Below, one piece after another: positions 43,423 to 52,507 of a stretch of 64,000 bases of DNA. A model generated the notes under the pieces. That model searched no databases, was not told where the DNA came from, and worked only from the letters and a program-made list of their open reading frames with translations. Made by a program: the position numbers and the translations under genes. Location: positions 52,486 to 116,485 of the forward strand of contig JAFUPN010000023.1 of assembly GCA_017481205.1 (NCBI GenBank), in the 5' to 3' direction. This stretch comes from Clostridia bacterium. Its GTDB lineage: Bacteria; Bacillota; Clostridia; UMGS1810. Each line of letters starts with the position of its first letter. Position 1 is the stretch's first letter.

Positions 43423-43699
43423 TTAGCCGAAAGATAATAATCCGAACCCGCCTTAAATAGCGTAATTCCGGCATCTTTGGGTTTGTCATCTTCGCAAGGC
43501 GTCAGCCTTGCTTCATCTTCCGCACCAAAATCTGCTTGGGATTTCATCTGTTTAAGGTCAGAGAATTTTCAAGGTGAGGATTTTTGGTTGCACAAGGCAA
43601 AAACGCAGGCAATCCTTGCAGATTACCGAGTATTTTAACGCAGCGAAAGCTAAAATTCGCCCTTGAAAATCGAGGTTCGGATTACTATCTTTCGGCTAA
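43423..43699. repeat. Complete terminal-inverted-repeat element (copy D)
   Basis: 277 bases bounded by TTAGCCGAAAGATAATAATC and its near-perfect inverse GATTACTATCTTTCGGCTAA; the match continues inward through CGAACC/GGTTCG. The interior has short inverted repeats (AAGGCGTCAGCCTT) but no ORF. No clear target-site duplication flanks it. It lies 24 bases after the proC stop codon side of the proBAC operon. Confidence 0.85.
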
Positions 43700-43723
43700 G
43701 GACACAACCATACACAGCTTTTT

Positions 43724-44530
43724 TTATTTTCCAAGCTCAATAGTTTTTTCATAGGCAGCAAGCACTGCCTCCATAACATCACCCCGGAAGCCGCCGTCCT
43801 CCAATGCCTTTACACCCTGAATTGTACTGCCTCCGGGCGAGCACACATTATCCTTAAGCTCTCCCGGATGGATACCGCTGTCAAAAAGCAGCTTTGCAGA
43901 GCCTTCAATCATCTTTGCCGCATAGGCAAGTGCTTTGCTCCTGGGAAGTCCGCAGGCAACAGCACCGTCGGCAAGGCTCTCAGCAAACATATATACAAAA
44001 GCCGGACCGCAGCCTGAAACAGCACTGGCGGCATCTATGAGTTTTTCTTCAATTGCATCCACAAAGCCGGCTTCACTCAGCATATCTGCCACAAAAGCAC
44101 GTTCACTGTCACTTACATTTGCATTTGAGCAATAAAGCACAACACCGTTGCCTACAGAAACAGGAGTGTTCGGCATAATACGAACCACTGCAGCATCACC
44201 GCCCGCCATAAAGCAGATTTTGTCAGCAGAAACACCTGCCGCCATGGATATGAGCACGGTCTCACCTTTTCGTTCTATCAATATATCCCGTATACCCGCA
44301 AGCATGTCTGCCATCATCTGAGGCTTGACCCCGAGAAAAATATGCGAGCAGCTTCTTGCTATTTCTTCATTTGAAGCCACGGACGCACCTATGGAATCAG
44401 CAAGCAGCAAAGCCTTGTCACGGCAAAAATCCGCAAGGAGTATTTTGTCGCCGCCAAGCTTTTTTGCAACAGCCTTTGCCAGGGCACCGCCCATATTTCC
44501 GGCTCCTATAAAACCGATTTTGTATGTCAT
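43724..44530 (-). CDS. proC: Pyrroline-5-carboxylate reductase
   Basis: 268 residues. N-terminal Rossmann motif KIGFIGAGNMGGALA; also KPQMMADML, RIMPNTPVSVGNG, SGCGPAFVYMFAESLADGA and VCSPGGSTIQGVKALE, the ProC signature. It reduces P5C to proline with NAD(P)H, the last step of proline synthesis. GAAGGGA lies upstream. It is the third gene of proB-proA-proC. Confidence 0.96.
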   Translation of the reverse strand: MTYKIGFIGAGNMGGALAKAVAKKLGGDKILLADFCRDKALLLADSIGASVASNEEIARSCSHIFLGVKPQMMADMLAGIRDILIERKGETVLISMAAGVSADKICFMAGGDAAVVRIMPNTPVSVGNGVVLYCSNANVSDSERAFVADMLSEAGFVDAIEEKLIDAASAVSGCGPAFVYMFAESLADGAVACGLPRSKALAYAAKMIEGSAKLLFDSGIHPGELKDNVCSPGGSTIQGVKALEDGGFRGDVMEAVLAAYEKTIELGK

Positions 44531-44548
44531 TTATATCATTCCCTTCAA

Positions 44549-45805
44549 TTAGCGTATATGACCGTTTCCGGTGATAATATATTTATAGGTATTGAGCTCC
44601 TCAAGACCCATGGGACCTCTGGCATGGAGCTTCTGAGTGGAAATACCCATTTCACAGCCGAGACCGAACTCGCCTCCGTCGGTAAAGCGTGTAGAGGAAT
44701 TTACATACACTGCAGCACTGTCAACAAGAGTGCAGAATTTCTTTTCAGAAGAAGGGTCAGTGGTGATAATTGACTCGCTGTGTCCTGTTGAATGGGTGCT
44801 TATATGAGAAATAGCCTCATCAACATTTTCAACAAGCTTTACTGCTAAGATATAATCGAGAAATTCCGTATCAAAATCTCCGTCTCCGGCAGGTGTGCCG
44901 CCTATGATTTCATAGGCTTTTTCATCGCATCTGAGCTCTGCATAAGGCTTTCCGGAAGAAATCCTGTCGTCAACCAGTGCTTTTTTCAGCATGGGAAGAA
45001 ATTTTCCTGCAATTGCCTTATCAACAAGGCACACCTCCTGAGCATTGCACACGGAAGGACGACTCATCTTGGCATTTTCTATTATCTTAACAGCCATATC
45101 AAGGTCGGCTGATTTTTCTACATAAACATGGCAGATACCGGTTCCTGTCTGAATACAGGGTACGGTTGCGTTTGTTACGCAGGCATTGATAAGACCTGCA
45201 CCTCCGCGGGGTATAAGCAAATCTATGAGACCGTTTGCAGTCATCATTTCATTAGCGCTGTCACGGCTGGTATCTTCAATAAGATTAACCGCAGTTTCGG
45301 GGAGACCGGCTTTTGTCAAACCGCATTTAAGCGCCGCAACAATCGCCCGAGCGCTTTTATGTGCCTCCTTGCCACAGCGAAGCACGCATACATTGCCACT
45401 CATAACCGCAAGAGCGGCCGCATCGGCAGTTACATTAGGGCGGCTCTCATATATAATCGCCACCACACCAAAGGGTACTGATACCTTGGTTATAAGCAAG
45501 CCATCCTCACGTGTATGCTCTTTGAGCACCTTGCCAACAGGGTCGCCGAGACATGCAACCTGACGCATTCCCTCTGCCATTGCATGTATCCTGTCTGCCG
45601 TAAGAAGGAGTCTGTCGGTCATCACATCGGATATAACGCCTTTTGCTCTGTCAACATCGCCTTTGTTGGCATTAAGAATAGCTTCTGTCTGCTCAACAAG
45701 GCAATCCGCCATATTCTCCAGGGCATTCTTTTTTTGTGCCGTATCCGCCGCCATAAGAAGCGAGCAGGCTTTTTTTGCATTAACCAATATCTCATGTGTT
45801 GTCAT
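44549..45805 (-). CDS. proA: Gamma-glutamyl phosphate reductase
   Basis: 418 residues. Aldehyde-dehydrogenase fold with VPFGVVAIIYESRPNVTADA, VLRCGKEAHKSARAIV, LIPRGGAGLI, RPSVCNAQEVCLVD (catalytic Cys) and FTDGGEFGLGCEMGIST. It reduces gamma-glutamyl phosphate to the semialdehyde with NADPH. It lies 14 bases after proB and 18 before proC; AAAGGA precedes the ATG. Confidence 0.97.
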   Translation of the reverse strand: MTTHEILVNAKKACSLLMAADTAQKKNALENMADCLVEQTEAILNANKGDVDRAKGVISDVMTDRLLLTADRIHAMAEGMRQVACLGDPVGKVLKEHTREDGLLITKVSVPFGVVAIIYESRPNVTADAAALAVMSGNVCVLRCGKEAHKSARAIVAALKCGLTKAGLPETAVNLIEDTSRDSANEMMTANGLIDLLIPRGGAGLINACVTNATVPCIQTGTGICHVYVEKSADLDMAVKIIENAKMSRPSVCNAQEVCLVDKAIAGKFLPMLKKALVDDRISSGKPYAELRCDEKAYEIIGGTPAGDGDFDTEFLDYILAVKLVENVDEAISHISTHSTGHSESIITTDPSSEKKFCTLVDSAAVYVNSSTRFTDGGEFGLGCEMGISTQKLHARGPMGLEELNTYKYIITGNGHIR

Positions 45806-45819
45806 AGCTAAAAATCCTT

Positions 45820-46584
45820 TCAGTTTGCGATAAATCTTGTTCCTACTTTTTTGCCCTCGGCTATATCATAGAGCCCTTCGGGTCTGTCTCCGTTGGCAAT
45901 AATCATATCACAGCCCTTTTCCACACAAATCCTTGCAGCATTAAGCTTTGATGCCATGCCTCCTGTGCCGAGACCGCTGCCCACACCGCCGCCGAGACTC
46001 ATTATATAATCATCAAGCTCGGTTACGGTTTCAATAAGCTGCGCATCGGGATTTTTATGCGGGTCGGCAGTATACAGACCATCTATGTCAGACAGAAGCA
46101 CAAGCAAATCAGCCTTAACACTGGTCGCAACAATTGCCGCAAGAGTATCGTTATCCCCTATCACGATTTCCTCTGTGGAAATTGTGTCATTTTCATTAAT
46201 AACAGGCAGGGCTCCAAGCTCCAGCAGCCGGAACATGGTGTTGCAGAAGTTGCTGTAGCTGACCTCATTGTGCACATCATAGCCCGTAAGCAAAATCTGC
46301 GCTACAGTGTGGTTGTATTCTCCAAACAGCTTGTCATATGTATACATAAGCTCGCACTGTCCTATGGCTGCTGCCGCCTGCTTGGTGGGCATATCCTCAG
46401 GGCGTGACTTGAGATTGAGCTTGCCCACACCCATGCCTATGGCACCGGAGGATACGAGGATTACTTCATTACCGGCATTTTTAAGGTCACTGAGCACCTT
46501 GCAAAGGCTCTCCACATGGCGTATGTTGAGTCTTCCGGTGGGATGTGCAAGAGTCGATGTACCTACTTTTATCACTATTCTCAT
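45820..46584 (-). CDS. proB: Glutamate 5-kinase without PUA domain
   Basis: 254 residues: the amino-acid-kinase domain only (VIKVGTSTLAH, LVSSGAIGMGVGKLNL, INENDTISTEEIVIGDND, LLVLLSDIDGLYTADP, GGGVGSGLGTGGMASKLNAA). The C-terminal PUA domain of E. coli-type ProB (about 367 residues) is missing, as in several other bacteria. It makes gamma-glutamyl phosphate, the step feedback-inhibited by proline in other species. Confidence 0.96.
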   Translation of the reverse strand: MRIVIKVGTSTLAHPTGRLNIRHVESLCKVLSDLKNAGNEVILVSSGAIGMGVGKLNLKSRPEDMPTKQAAAAIGQCELMYTYDKLFGEYNHTVAQILLTGYDVHNEVSYSNFCNTMFRLLELGALPVINENDTISTEEIVIGDNDTLAAIVATSVKADLLVLLSDIDGLYTADPHKNPDAQLIETVTELDDYIMSLGGGVGSGLGTGGMASKLNAARICVEKGCDMIIANGDRPEGLYDIAEGKKVGTRFIAN

Positions 46585-46620
46585 TATCTATTCCTCTTTT
46601 GCAAAAAAATAATATAATAT

Positions 46621-46649
46621 ATTATACAAACATCCGGGCAAAATGTCAA
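46621..46649 (-). promoter_or_regulatory. Promoter of proBAC
   Basis: Minus strand: TTGACA (46644-46649), 17 bases, TATAAT (46621-46626), about 37 bases before the proB start. No leader long enough for a T-box is present. Confidence 0.85.
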
Positions 46650-46672
46650 ATTATATTTGACCTCAAAAGGCA

Positions 46673-46713
46673 AAAACAGCAGAACCTTTTTTTGAAATCA
46701 GTTCTGCCGTTTT
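46673..46713 (-). terminator. Terminator of the copper ATPase gene
   Basis: AAAACAGCAGAAC pairs with GTTCTGCCGTTTT with one mismatch; on the minus strand the stem runs into TGTTTTTGCC. Confidence 0.7.
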
Positions 46714-46726
46714 GATTTGATATATT

Positions 46727-49201
46727 TTAGCCAACTACCTTGTAGCCCTCTTTTTCAACAGATTCCTTAAGAAGCTCTGCAGGAATACCATCTGAAACAG
46801 AAACAACCGCTGTTCCCTCCTTATGGCTTACCTTTGCCTCTGTTACACCTTCAATTGCCTCAAGAGTTGATTTTACTCTTGCCTCACAGTGGGGGCACAT
46901 CATTCCTTCGATTTTCATTGTGATTGTCATGTTATTTTTCTCCTTATGTTTTGATTTTTTTATATTTACAGTATTAAGTCTGAGAGCATTTGTCACCACA
47001 CAAAAGCTGGAAAGACTCATTGCGGCAGCTCCTATCATGGGATTGAGACCGATATTGAAAAGAGGTATCAGTACACCTGCCGCCAGAGGAATACCAAGGC
47101 AATTATAGAAAAATGCCCAAAAAAGATTCTGATGAATATTGCGCAGGGTGGCTCTGCTGAGACGTATAGCTGCCGGAACATCGGCAAGAGAGCTTTTCAT
47201 AAGCACAACATCTGCAGAATCTATGGCAATATCGGTTCCTGCACCTATGGCAATACCGGTATCAGCCTTCATGAGAGCGGGAGCATCGTTTATGCCGTCG
47301 CCTACCATTGCAACCTTGCCGGCTTGCTGCAGCTCAGCCACAAGAGCCGCCTTTCCGTCGGGCAGGACTCCTGCAACCACACGGTCAACTCCCACACTGG
47401 CGCCGATGGCATCAGCAGTCTTCTGATTATCTCCGGTAAGCATAATAACCTGTATACCCATATTCTTGAGATCGGAGACAGCCTCGGCGCTGTCCTCCTT
47501 TATGGTATCAGCAACAGCGATAACTCCGATACAGCTTCCCCCGACGCTGAAAAACAGAGGGGTTTTGCCCTGCTCGGAGAGTGCTTCTGCCCGGATGGAA
47601 ATACCATCGCTTACAGCTGCATTTTTGTTTATATAACCGAGATTGCCGCCGAAAACAGCTTTGCCCCCAATATCGGCAGTAAGACCATTTCCTGCCACAG
47701 CTGCAAAATTATCTGTCGGTAATGCTGTTATATTATTTTTCTCTCCGTAAGCTACAATTGCTCTTGCCAAGGGATGCTCACTTTTTTGCTCCAGAGAAAC
47801 AGCCATGCTGAGAAGATATTCTCTATCAATGCCTTCCTCACATATTATATCCGTCACCTCAGGCTCTCCCTTGGTTATGGTACCGGTTTTATCAAGAACA
47901 ACGGAAGAAACCTTGCCTGTCTGCTCCAGGGAGGCAGCGGTTTTAAACAAAATGCCGTTTTTTGCACCCAGACCGCTGCCAACCATGATGGCAACGGGAG
48001 TGGCAAGTCCCAGAGCACATGGGCAGCTGATGACAAGCACGGAAATACCTCTTGCCAATGCATAGCCAAAGCTTTGACCGCAAAGCAGCCACACCGCCGT
48101 TGTTATAACAGCTATAGCTATAACCGCCGGAACAAAAACTCCGGACACCTTATCTGCGATTTTTGCAATAGGAGCCTTTGTTGCCGATGCATCGCTCACC
48201 ATTCGGATAATCTTTGAAAGCACGGTATCCTCTCCTACCTGCAAAGCCTCACAGCGAAGATAACCGGACTGATTTACCGTTGCCGCAGAGACTGTATCGC
48301 CCACAGTTTTATCCACGGGGATGCTTTCACCGGTAAGAGCAGATTCATTCACTGCACTTATACCTTCAACAACAACACCGTCTGCCGGAATACTTTCTCC
48401 GGGGCGAACTGCAAAAATATCGCCTTTTTTTATCTGTTCGGCAGGAACTGTTTTTTCCACACCGTCTACAATGACAGTAGCAGTTTTTGGTGCAAGCTCC
48501 ATAAGAGCATTGAGCGCATTGGTGGTCTTGCCCTTGGAATGTGCCTCAAGCAATTTCCCAAGAGTAATGAGAGCAAGAATCATTGCTGCAGATTCAAAAT
48601 AAAATTCGTGCATATAGCTATGAGCAAGCTCCATATCTCCCGCGGCAGCAGCTCCAGACATGGCAAAAAGCGCATAGATGCTGTATATAAAGGAAGCTCC
48701 CGAACCTATGGCAACAAGTGTGTCCATATTAGGCGCGCGGTTAACAAGACCCTTGAAGCCGCTGACAAAGAATTTTTGATTGGCTACCATAACCGCTGCA
48801 GAAAGAATCAGCTGCAATATGCCGTTTGCCACAGGATTGGAAGCAAAAAACTCAGGTACGGGCCAACCCCACATCATATGCCCCATGGAAAAATACATGA
48901 GCACAGCCAGAAGCACCAGAGAGGTTATAAGCCGCAGCATGATATGACGGAATTCGTCATCGTCTGTGGAGGGCTTTTCCTTTTTTGCAGAGGAAGAAGC
49001 ACCACTATCGAGGAAAGCATGATATCCCGCCTTTTCCACTGCAAATATTATATCATTCTCAGTGGCCGATCCCTCAACCGCCATTGAATTTGTAAGCAGA
49101 TTTACCGAGCAGCTTTCAACACCGTCCACCGCCGAAACAGCCTTTTCCACACGGGCACTGCAGGCGGCACAACTCATGCCTGTAACAGTATATTTATTCA
49201 T
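46727..49201 (-). CDS. copA: Copper-translocating P1B-type ATPase fused to a C-terminal CopZ-like domain
   Basis: 824 residues. N-terminal metal-binding domain (GMSCAAC, residues 8-14), eight predicted membrane segments, the CPC ion-path motif in [12 protein letters not shown] (about 391-402), phosphorylation loop [12 protein letters not shown] (437 on), and [16 protein letters not shown]. It exports Cu(I). Beyond the last helix, residues 758-824 form a second heavy-metal-associated domain ([19 protein letters not shown]), normally a separate CopZ chaperone or an N-terminal repeat. The joint KHKEKNN is coded by a sequence containing AAGGAG, 9 bases before the CopZ Met. AGGAGGG precedes the main ATG. 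Confidence 0.94.
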   Translation of the reverse strand: MNKYTVTGMSCAACSARVEKAVSAVDGVESCSVNLLTNSMAVEGSATENDIIFAVEKAGYHAFLDSGASSSAKKEKPSTDDDEFRHIMLRLITSLVLLAVLMYFSMGHMMWGWPVPEFFASNPVANGILQLILSAAVMVANQKFFVSGFKGLVNRAPNMDTLVAIGSGASFIYSIYALFAMSGAAAAGDMELAHSYMHEFYFESAAMILALITLGKLLEAHSKGKTTNALNALMELAPKTATVIVDGVEKTVPAEQIKKGDIFAVRPGESIPADGVVVEGISAVNESALTGESIPVDKTVGDTVSAATVNQSGYLRCEALQVGEDTVLSKIIRMVSDASATKAPIAKIADKVSGVFVPAVIAIAVITTAVWLLCGQSFGYALARGISVLVISCPCALGLATPVAIMVGSGLGAKNGILFKTAASLEQTGKVSSVVLDKTGTITKGEPEVTDIICEEGIDREYLLSMAVSLEQKSEHPLARAIVAYGEKNNITALPTDNFAAVAGNGLTADIGGKAVFGGNLGYINKNAAVSDGISIRAEALSEQGKTPLFFSVGGSCIGVIAVADTIKEDSAEAVSDLKNMGIQVIMLTGDNQKTADAIGASVGVDRVVAGVLPDGKAALVAELQQAGKVAMVGDGINDAPALMKADTGIAIGAGTDIAIDSADVVLMKSSLADVPAAIRLSRATLRNIHQNLFWAFFYNCLGIPLAAGVLIPLFNIGLNPMIGAAAMSLSSFCVVTNALRLNTVNIKKSKHKEKNNMTITMKIEGMMCPHCEARVKSTLEAIEGVTEAKVSHKEGTAVVSVSDGIPAELLKESVEKEGYKVVG
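46928..46945 (-). promoter_or_regulatory. Internal ribosome binding site for a free CopZ-like protein
   Basis: On the minus strand AAGGAG (46940-46945), 9 bases, ATG (46928-46930), in frame inside copA. Initiation here would yield a 67-residue CopZ-like protein (46727-46930) in addition to the fusion. Confidence 0.5.
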
Positions 49202-49253
49202 AGTGTCCCTCCTCTTCTTATTATCTGCAAGTATTCATTTTATATCAAAGAGT

Positions 49254-49282
49254 ATTATATCACTGGGAGTTAGTTTTGTCAA
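49254..49282 (-). promoter_or_regulatory. Promoter of copA
   Basis: Minus strand: TTGACA (49277-49282), 17 bases, TATAAT (49254-49259). Confidence 0.8.
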
Positions 49283-49295
49283 ACCTAAAACTAAC
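49269..49295 (-). promoter_or_regulatory. Candidate operator over the copA -35 box
   Basis: GTTAGTTTT and AAAACTAAC are perfect inverted arms around 9 bases that contain most of the -35 box. The placement suits a metal-responsive repressor. It does not match the CopY cop box or a GC-rich CsoR box that I know; a DtxR/MntR-like site is a guess. Confidence 0.5.
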
Positions 49296-49376
49296 TAATA
49301 TAAAAGCAAACTGTTAAAAAAGTCGCTTTGGGGATGTTAAAAAACAGCTCATAGCATTAAATGACATAAAAGCACA

Positions 49377-49401
49377 GAAAACCGCGAATTTCGCGGTTTT
49401 C
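49377..49401 (-). terminator. Terminator of the ndoA/small exported protein unit
   Basis: GAAAACCGCGA and its complement form an 11-bp stem with a 3-base loop. The rest of 49202-49499 contains only the copA promoter and operator. Confidence 0.65.
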
Positions 49402-49499
49402 AACATAATTTAAGTATTCTGACAATTAAATGTATCTTACAATCAACTATTACTGCCACTTAACGGTATGAGCATTTTTTAACATTTCCAGGGTATTTT

Positions 49500-49964
49500 C
49501 TACTGCAAGGTATATGTACCTTTAATCATTACTTTTCCGTCCGCCGTCATGGTTATTCCCCTGCCGTCACTGACAGGCACTATAAGCAGATGATTTGCCG
49601 GCATGGGAGTATTCTGTGTAAGGTCTCCACCGGTTGTCACATCGGAAAGTCCGCCGCTCGGTGAAGCATTTATGGTAGCAGAGCCCATGCGCAGAATAAG
49701 CTCACAGCCTGCTTCGCACACAACCTTCTGACCTTTCTTTACATCAACCACCACAAAGGAAGGCGCAGCTGAAGAACCACCGGCTGAAACTTCTGCAACC
49801 TTTGAATCTACATAGCTGTAGATTTCCGGCAAAAGCTTGTCCGTGATATAAGAAAGAGAAATAAGCGGATCGCCATCGCTTCCCGGTGAGGCAAATACTG
49901 CCGCCGACAGGGCGCAAACACAAATCGATACAATTAATACTGTTTTTTTAATATTCTTTTTCAT
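49500..49964 (-). CDS. Small exported protein of unknown function
   Basis: 154 residues. Signal peptide about 1-26 (KKTVLIVSICVCALSAAVFA). The mature N-terminus GDPLISLSYITDKLLPEIYS and the later pattern of short beta strands (KKGQKVVCEAGCELILRMGS, GGLSDVTTGGDL, HLLIVPVSDGRGI) recall a family of small exported clostridial proteins that share a DPLVTLSYL-like segment; its function is unknown. The start has GGAGG 8 bases upstream. It follows ndoA by 17 bases and is probably co-transcribed. Confidence 0.8.
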   Translation of the reverse strand: MKKNIKKTVLIVSICVCALSAAVFASPGSDGDPLISLSYITDKLLPEIYSYVDSKVAEVSAGGSSAAPSFVVVDVKKGQKVVCEAGCELILRMGSATINASPSGGLSDVTTGGDLTQNTPMPANHLLIVPVSDGRGITMTADGKVMIKGTYTLQ

Positions 49965-49981
49965 AAGTAAGTCCTCCAAAG

Positions 49982-50329
49982 TCAGTTTTCAAGTCCGAAG
50001 CTTATTTTAAGCGCTTCATCTATAGCCGTGGTATGCTCTACATCCATATGACCGATTTTTTCCTTAAGGCGCTTTTTATCCACTGTGCGAATCTGCTCCA
50101 TAAGGACTACAGAATCCTTACTGAGACCATATTCATCCCCCGACAGCTCTATATGAGTGGGCATTTTTGCCTTGTTTATCTGAGAGGTTATTGCCGCAAC
50201 AATTACAGTGGGGCTGTATTTGTTGCCCACATCATTCTGAACAACTAGAACCGGGCGTACTCCCCCTTGCTCTGAGCCTACTACCGGGCTTAAATCAGCG
50301 TAAAAAATATCTCCTCGTTTTACAATCAC
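49982..50329 (-). CDS. ndoA: MazF/NdoA-type endoribonuclease toxin
   Basis: 115 residues. [20 protein letters not shown] with [20 protein letters not shown] and [14 protein letters not shown] are the hallmarks of chromosomal NdoA (EndoA, YdcE), which cuts mRNA at UACAU in Bacillus. Start is GTG, two bases after the antitoxin stop. Downstream of alr is its standard place in Firmicutes. Confidence 0.95.
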   Translation of the reverse strand: MIVKRGDIFYADLSPVVGSEQGGVRPVLVVQNDVGNKYSPTVIVAAITSQINKAKMPTHIELSGDEYGLSKDSVVLMEQIRTVDKKRLKEKIGHMDVEHTTAIDEALKISFGLEN

Positions 50330-50331
50330 TA

Positions 50332-50607
50332 TTATTCACACTCCGCAAGTTTTTCCTCATAGCTCTGCTGCTGGTCGCTATCGGCTTTAAGGCAATATTC
50401 GGAAATCTCAAGATTTATATCCGCCATTTCCTCATATCCTTTTTTCATGCGTGCGTTAAGCTCCAATTTCTTCTTTTCCTTTATATAGAGCTTCATTGCT
50501 TCTCTTATAAATTCACTTCTGTTAACATCCTGCTGTGTAGCAAGATTATCGACTTCATCAAGCAAGGTATCAGGCAAACTAATCAGTATCTTTTTCAGCC
50601 GTGACAA
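50332..50607 (-). CDS. ndoAI: Ribbon-helix-helix antitoxin of NdoA
   Basis: About 91 residues. A CopG-type fold is visible near the N-terminus ([20 protein letters not shown] then [14 protein letters not shown]), with a helical C-terminal tail for toxin binding. I favour the TTG at 50607 (GGGGG 10 bases upstream, protein starting [12 protein letters not shown]), but a GTG at 50628 is possible. It neutralises NdoA and probably autoregulates. Confidence 0.85.
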   Translation of the reverse strand: MSRLKKILISLPDTLLDEVDNLATQQDVNRSEFIREAMKLYIKEKKKLELNARMKKGYEEMADINLEISEYCLKADSDQQQSYEEKLAECE

Positions 50608-50684
50608 GTTAATCAAGCCCCCAATCACACTGCCCCGCTCTGTCTTATGAAAACAGACGGACAGCCAATATTCTTACATACATA

Positions 50685-50713
50685 ATTATACTGCCTTATC
50701 GGACAAATGTCAA
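50685..50713 (-). promoter_or_regulatory. Promoter of ndoAI-ndoA
   Basis: Minus strand: TTGACA (50708-50713), 17 bases, TATAAT (50685-50690), immediately after the alr stop codon. Confidence 0.85.
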
Positions 50714-50720
50714 ATGAAGT

Positions 50721-51887
50721 TTATACCAAATAATTGAGAACATTTACCGTTTTGTTGTCTCGTATGTAGACACGGGGAACTCTCTTACCTATAACGCAGA
50801 TGGTCTCATAGTTTATGGTACCCATAAGCTCAGCAACAGATTCTACAGTGATTATATTATTTCCGCTTTTGCCGAATAATATAACCTCGTCTCCGATTTT
50901 TATATCCTCAATTTCCGTAACATCTGCCATAAGCTGATCCATACATATATTTCCGACTATATCAGCCTTTTTTCCGTTGATAAGAACCTGAGCCTTTCCC
51001 GACAGAATACGGGAATATCCGTCAGCATAGCCGATTGCTATAGTAGCTATACGTGTGCCCGGCTTTGCAATATATTTTCCTCCATAGCTTATGGGGGTAT
51101 CAACCTTAATGCGCTTAAGATTTGTTACAACAGACTTAAGCTGCATTGCAGGTATCAGACCTAGATTTTCCACAGACACATCACTGCTGGGCGCAAGTCC
51201 GTAGGTTATTATACCGCTGCGCACCATGTCCATGTGATACTCAGGATATTGTATTATCCCTGCAGAATTGCATATATGCTTAATAGGAATTTTAACCCCC
51301 CTGCTTTCAAGCTCGGATATAATATCGGTAAAGCGCTCAAACTGCAGCTTTGTATAATCTCTCTCCTTTTCATCGGCTTTTGCAAAATGAGAAAAAATAC
51401 CGTCTATCTCAATATTGGGCAGCTTGGCTATATCGCATATGCTGTCAAGAATCCTGTCACGGCTGTCGCTGCCGGAGCATACATAGCCTATTCTTGACAT
51501 ACCGGTATCAAGCTTAATATGAATCTTTGCTTTTTTGCCCAGTCTTACTGCAGTATCTGATATACTCTTGGCAAACCTGTAGCCAAATACCACAGGCATT
51601 ATGTCATTCTGAATTATTTTTTCCAAATCGTCGCGGAATATAACTCCCAGGATAAGCACCGGATTGGAAAAGCCTGCATTGCGAAGCTGTATGGCCTCGT
51701 CAACGGTTGCCACTCCAAAAAAATCTGCTCCGTTGTTTGCCAGGGCAGATGCCACCTCAAAAAAACCGTGTCCGTATGCATCGGCCTTTACTATTGCCAT
51801 TATTTTTGCATTTGGTGAAGTTATTTTCCTGATTTGTTTTATATTGTTTATTACAGCATCGAGATTTATCTCTGCCCATGCTCTCAT
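50721..51887 (-). CDS. alr: Alanine racemase
   Basis: 388 residues. The PLP lysine lies in IMAIVKADAYGHG; HIKLDTGMSRIGY, HICNSAGI, MVRSGIITYGLAPS and IATIAIGYADGYSR (catalytic Tyr region) follow, with a C-terminal beta domain (ICMDQLMADVT). It makes D-Ala for peptidoglycan in the cytoplasm. GAGGT lies before the ATG. Confidence 0.97.
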   Translation of the reverse strand: MRAWAEINLDAVINNIKQIRKITSPNAKIMAIVKADAYGHGFFEVASALANNGADFFGVATVDEAIQLRNAGFSNPVLILGVIFRDDLEKIIQNDIMPVVFGYRFAKSISDTAVRLGKKAKIHIKLDTGMSRIGYVCSGSDSRDRILDSICDIAKLPNIEIDGIFSHFAKADEKERDYTKLQFERFTDIISELESRGVKIPIKHICNSAGIIQYPEYHMDMVRSGIITYGLAPSSDVSVENLGLIPAMQLKSVVTNLKRIKVDTPISYGGKYIAKPGTRIATIAIGYADGYSRILSGKAQVLINGKKADIVGNICMDQLMADVTEIEDIKIGDEVILFGKSGNNIITVESVAELMGTINYETICVIGKRVPRVYIRDNKTVNVLNYLV

Positions 51888-51901
51888 GTGTATTACCTCT
51901 T

Positions 51902-52492
51902 TTACTGTGTGAATTTTTCTTCTTCGACTAATTTTGCCGTTTCAAAGCCTTCAAAGGCTACGGCAATTGTTTCTTTTCCTTCTTCGTCATAAACCTTCAT
52001 GGTGCGTGGAGCCATGGTTTTGTTATTTATCCACAGCTTCATGGAATGACCGAATTTTGTAGGGCTGATAAGCTCCGTTTCCAGAACCGTAAAGCCCGAA
52101 TCAGCACCGCTGCTCACCTCTATGCTTGCATTTTCGCCGGCATAGTAGCTTTCAAAAAATGTGTTTACAAACATAAGCATATGCCCATCGTCAGAAGGAA
52201 TGTTTATTACAGAGTCACCGCGGATTATACGTGCATCGGTTTCTGTAAGAATTACCGACAGGTCGGGATAATCAATGCGGTATCTGTTTCCTGCATTGTC
52301 ATAGGTGCAGGTAAAATCATATTTGTTTGATGTTTTGTTGGAATTGACCGTCATTTGACACTGAGCCGTATATGACGGCATTGTATAAAATTTTGAATGT
52401 ATCCTTTCGTGCATATTTTCTGCAGAATTTCCGCAGGAGCACAGATTTGTCATAAGTGCAAGAGCTATTGCAATTACACCGAGCCTTGACAA
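51902..52492 (-). CDS. LolA-like (YdcC-type) lipoprotein
   Basis: 196 residues. An N-terminal lipobox-like LCSCG at about 17-21 suggests a lipoprotein. The rest is a LolA/LolB-like half-barrel pattern (YTAQCQMTVNSNKTSNKYDF, RIDYPDLSVILTETDARIIR, MKLWINNKTMAPRTMKVYDE). In Bacillus the equivalent ydcC lies in the same spot before alr; its role is unknown. TTG start with GGAGG 9 bases upstream. Confidence 0.83.
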   Translation of the reverse strand: MSRLGVIAIALALMTNLCSCGNSAENMHERIHSKFYTMPSYTAQCQMTVNSNKTSNKYDFTCTYDNAGNRYRIDYPDLSVILTETDARIIRGDSVINIPSDDGHMLMFVNTFFESYYAGENASIEVSSGADSGFTVLETELISPTKFGHSMKLWINNKTMAPRTMKVYDEEGKETIAVAFEGFETAKLVEEEKFTQ

Positions 52493-52507
52493 TTGGAAAA
52501 ACCTCCG

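Noticed and set aside
43423..43699. Insertion sequence
   Set aside because: There is no ORF in any frame that could be a transposase in 277 bases; only the inverted ends are IS-like.
45820..46584. proB truncated by mutation because the PUA domain is absent
   Set aside because: The kinase domain is complete, the gene ends cleanly 14 bases before proA, and PUA-less ProB proteins are known.
46584..46649. T-box or proline leader before proB
   Set aside because: The distance from the -10 box to the start codon is under 40 bases, too short for either.
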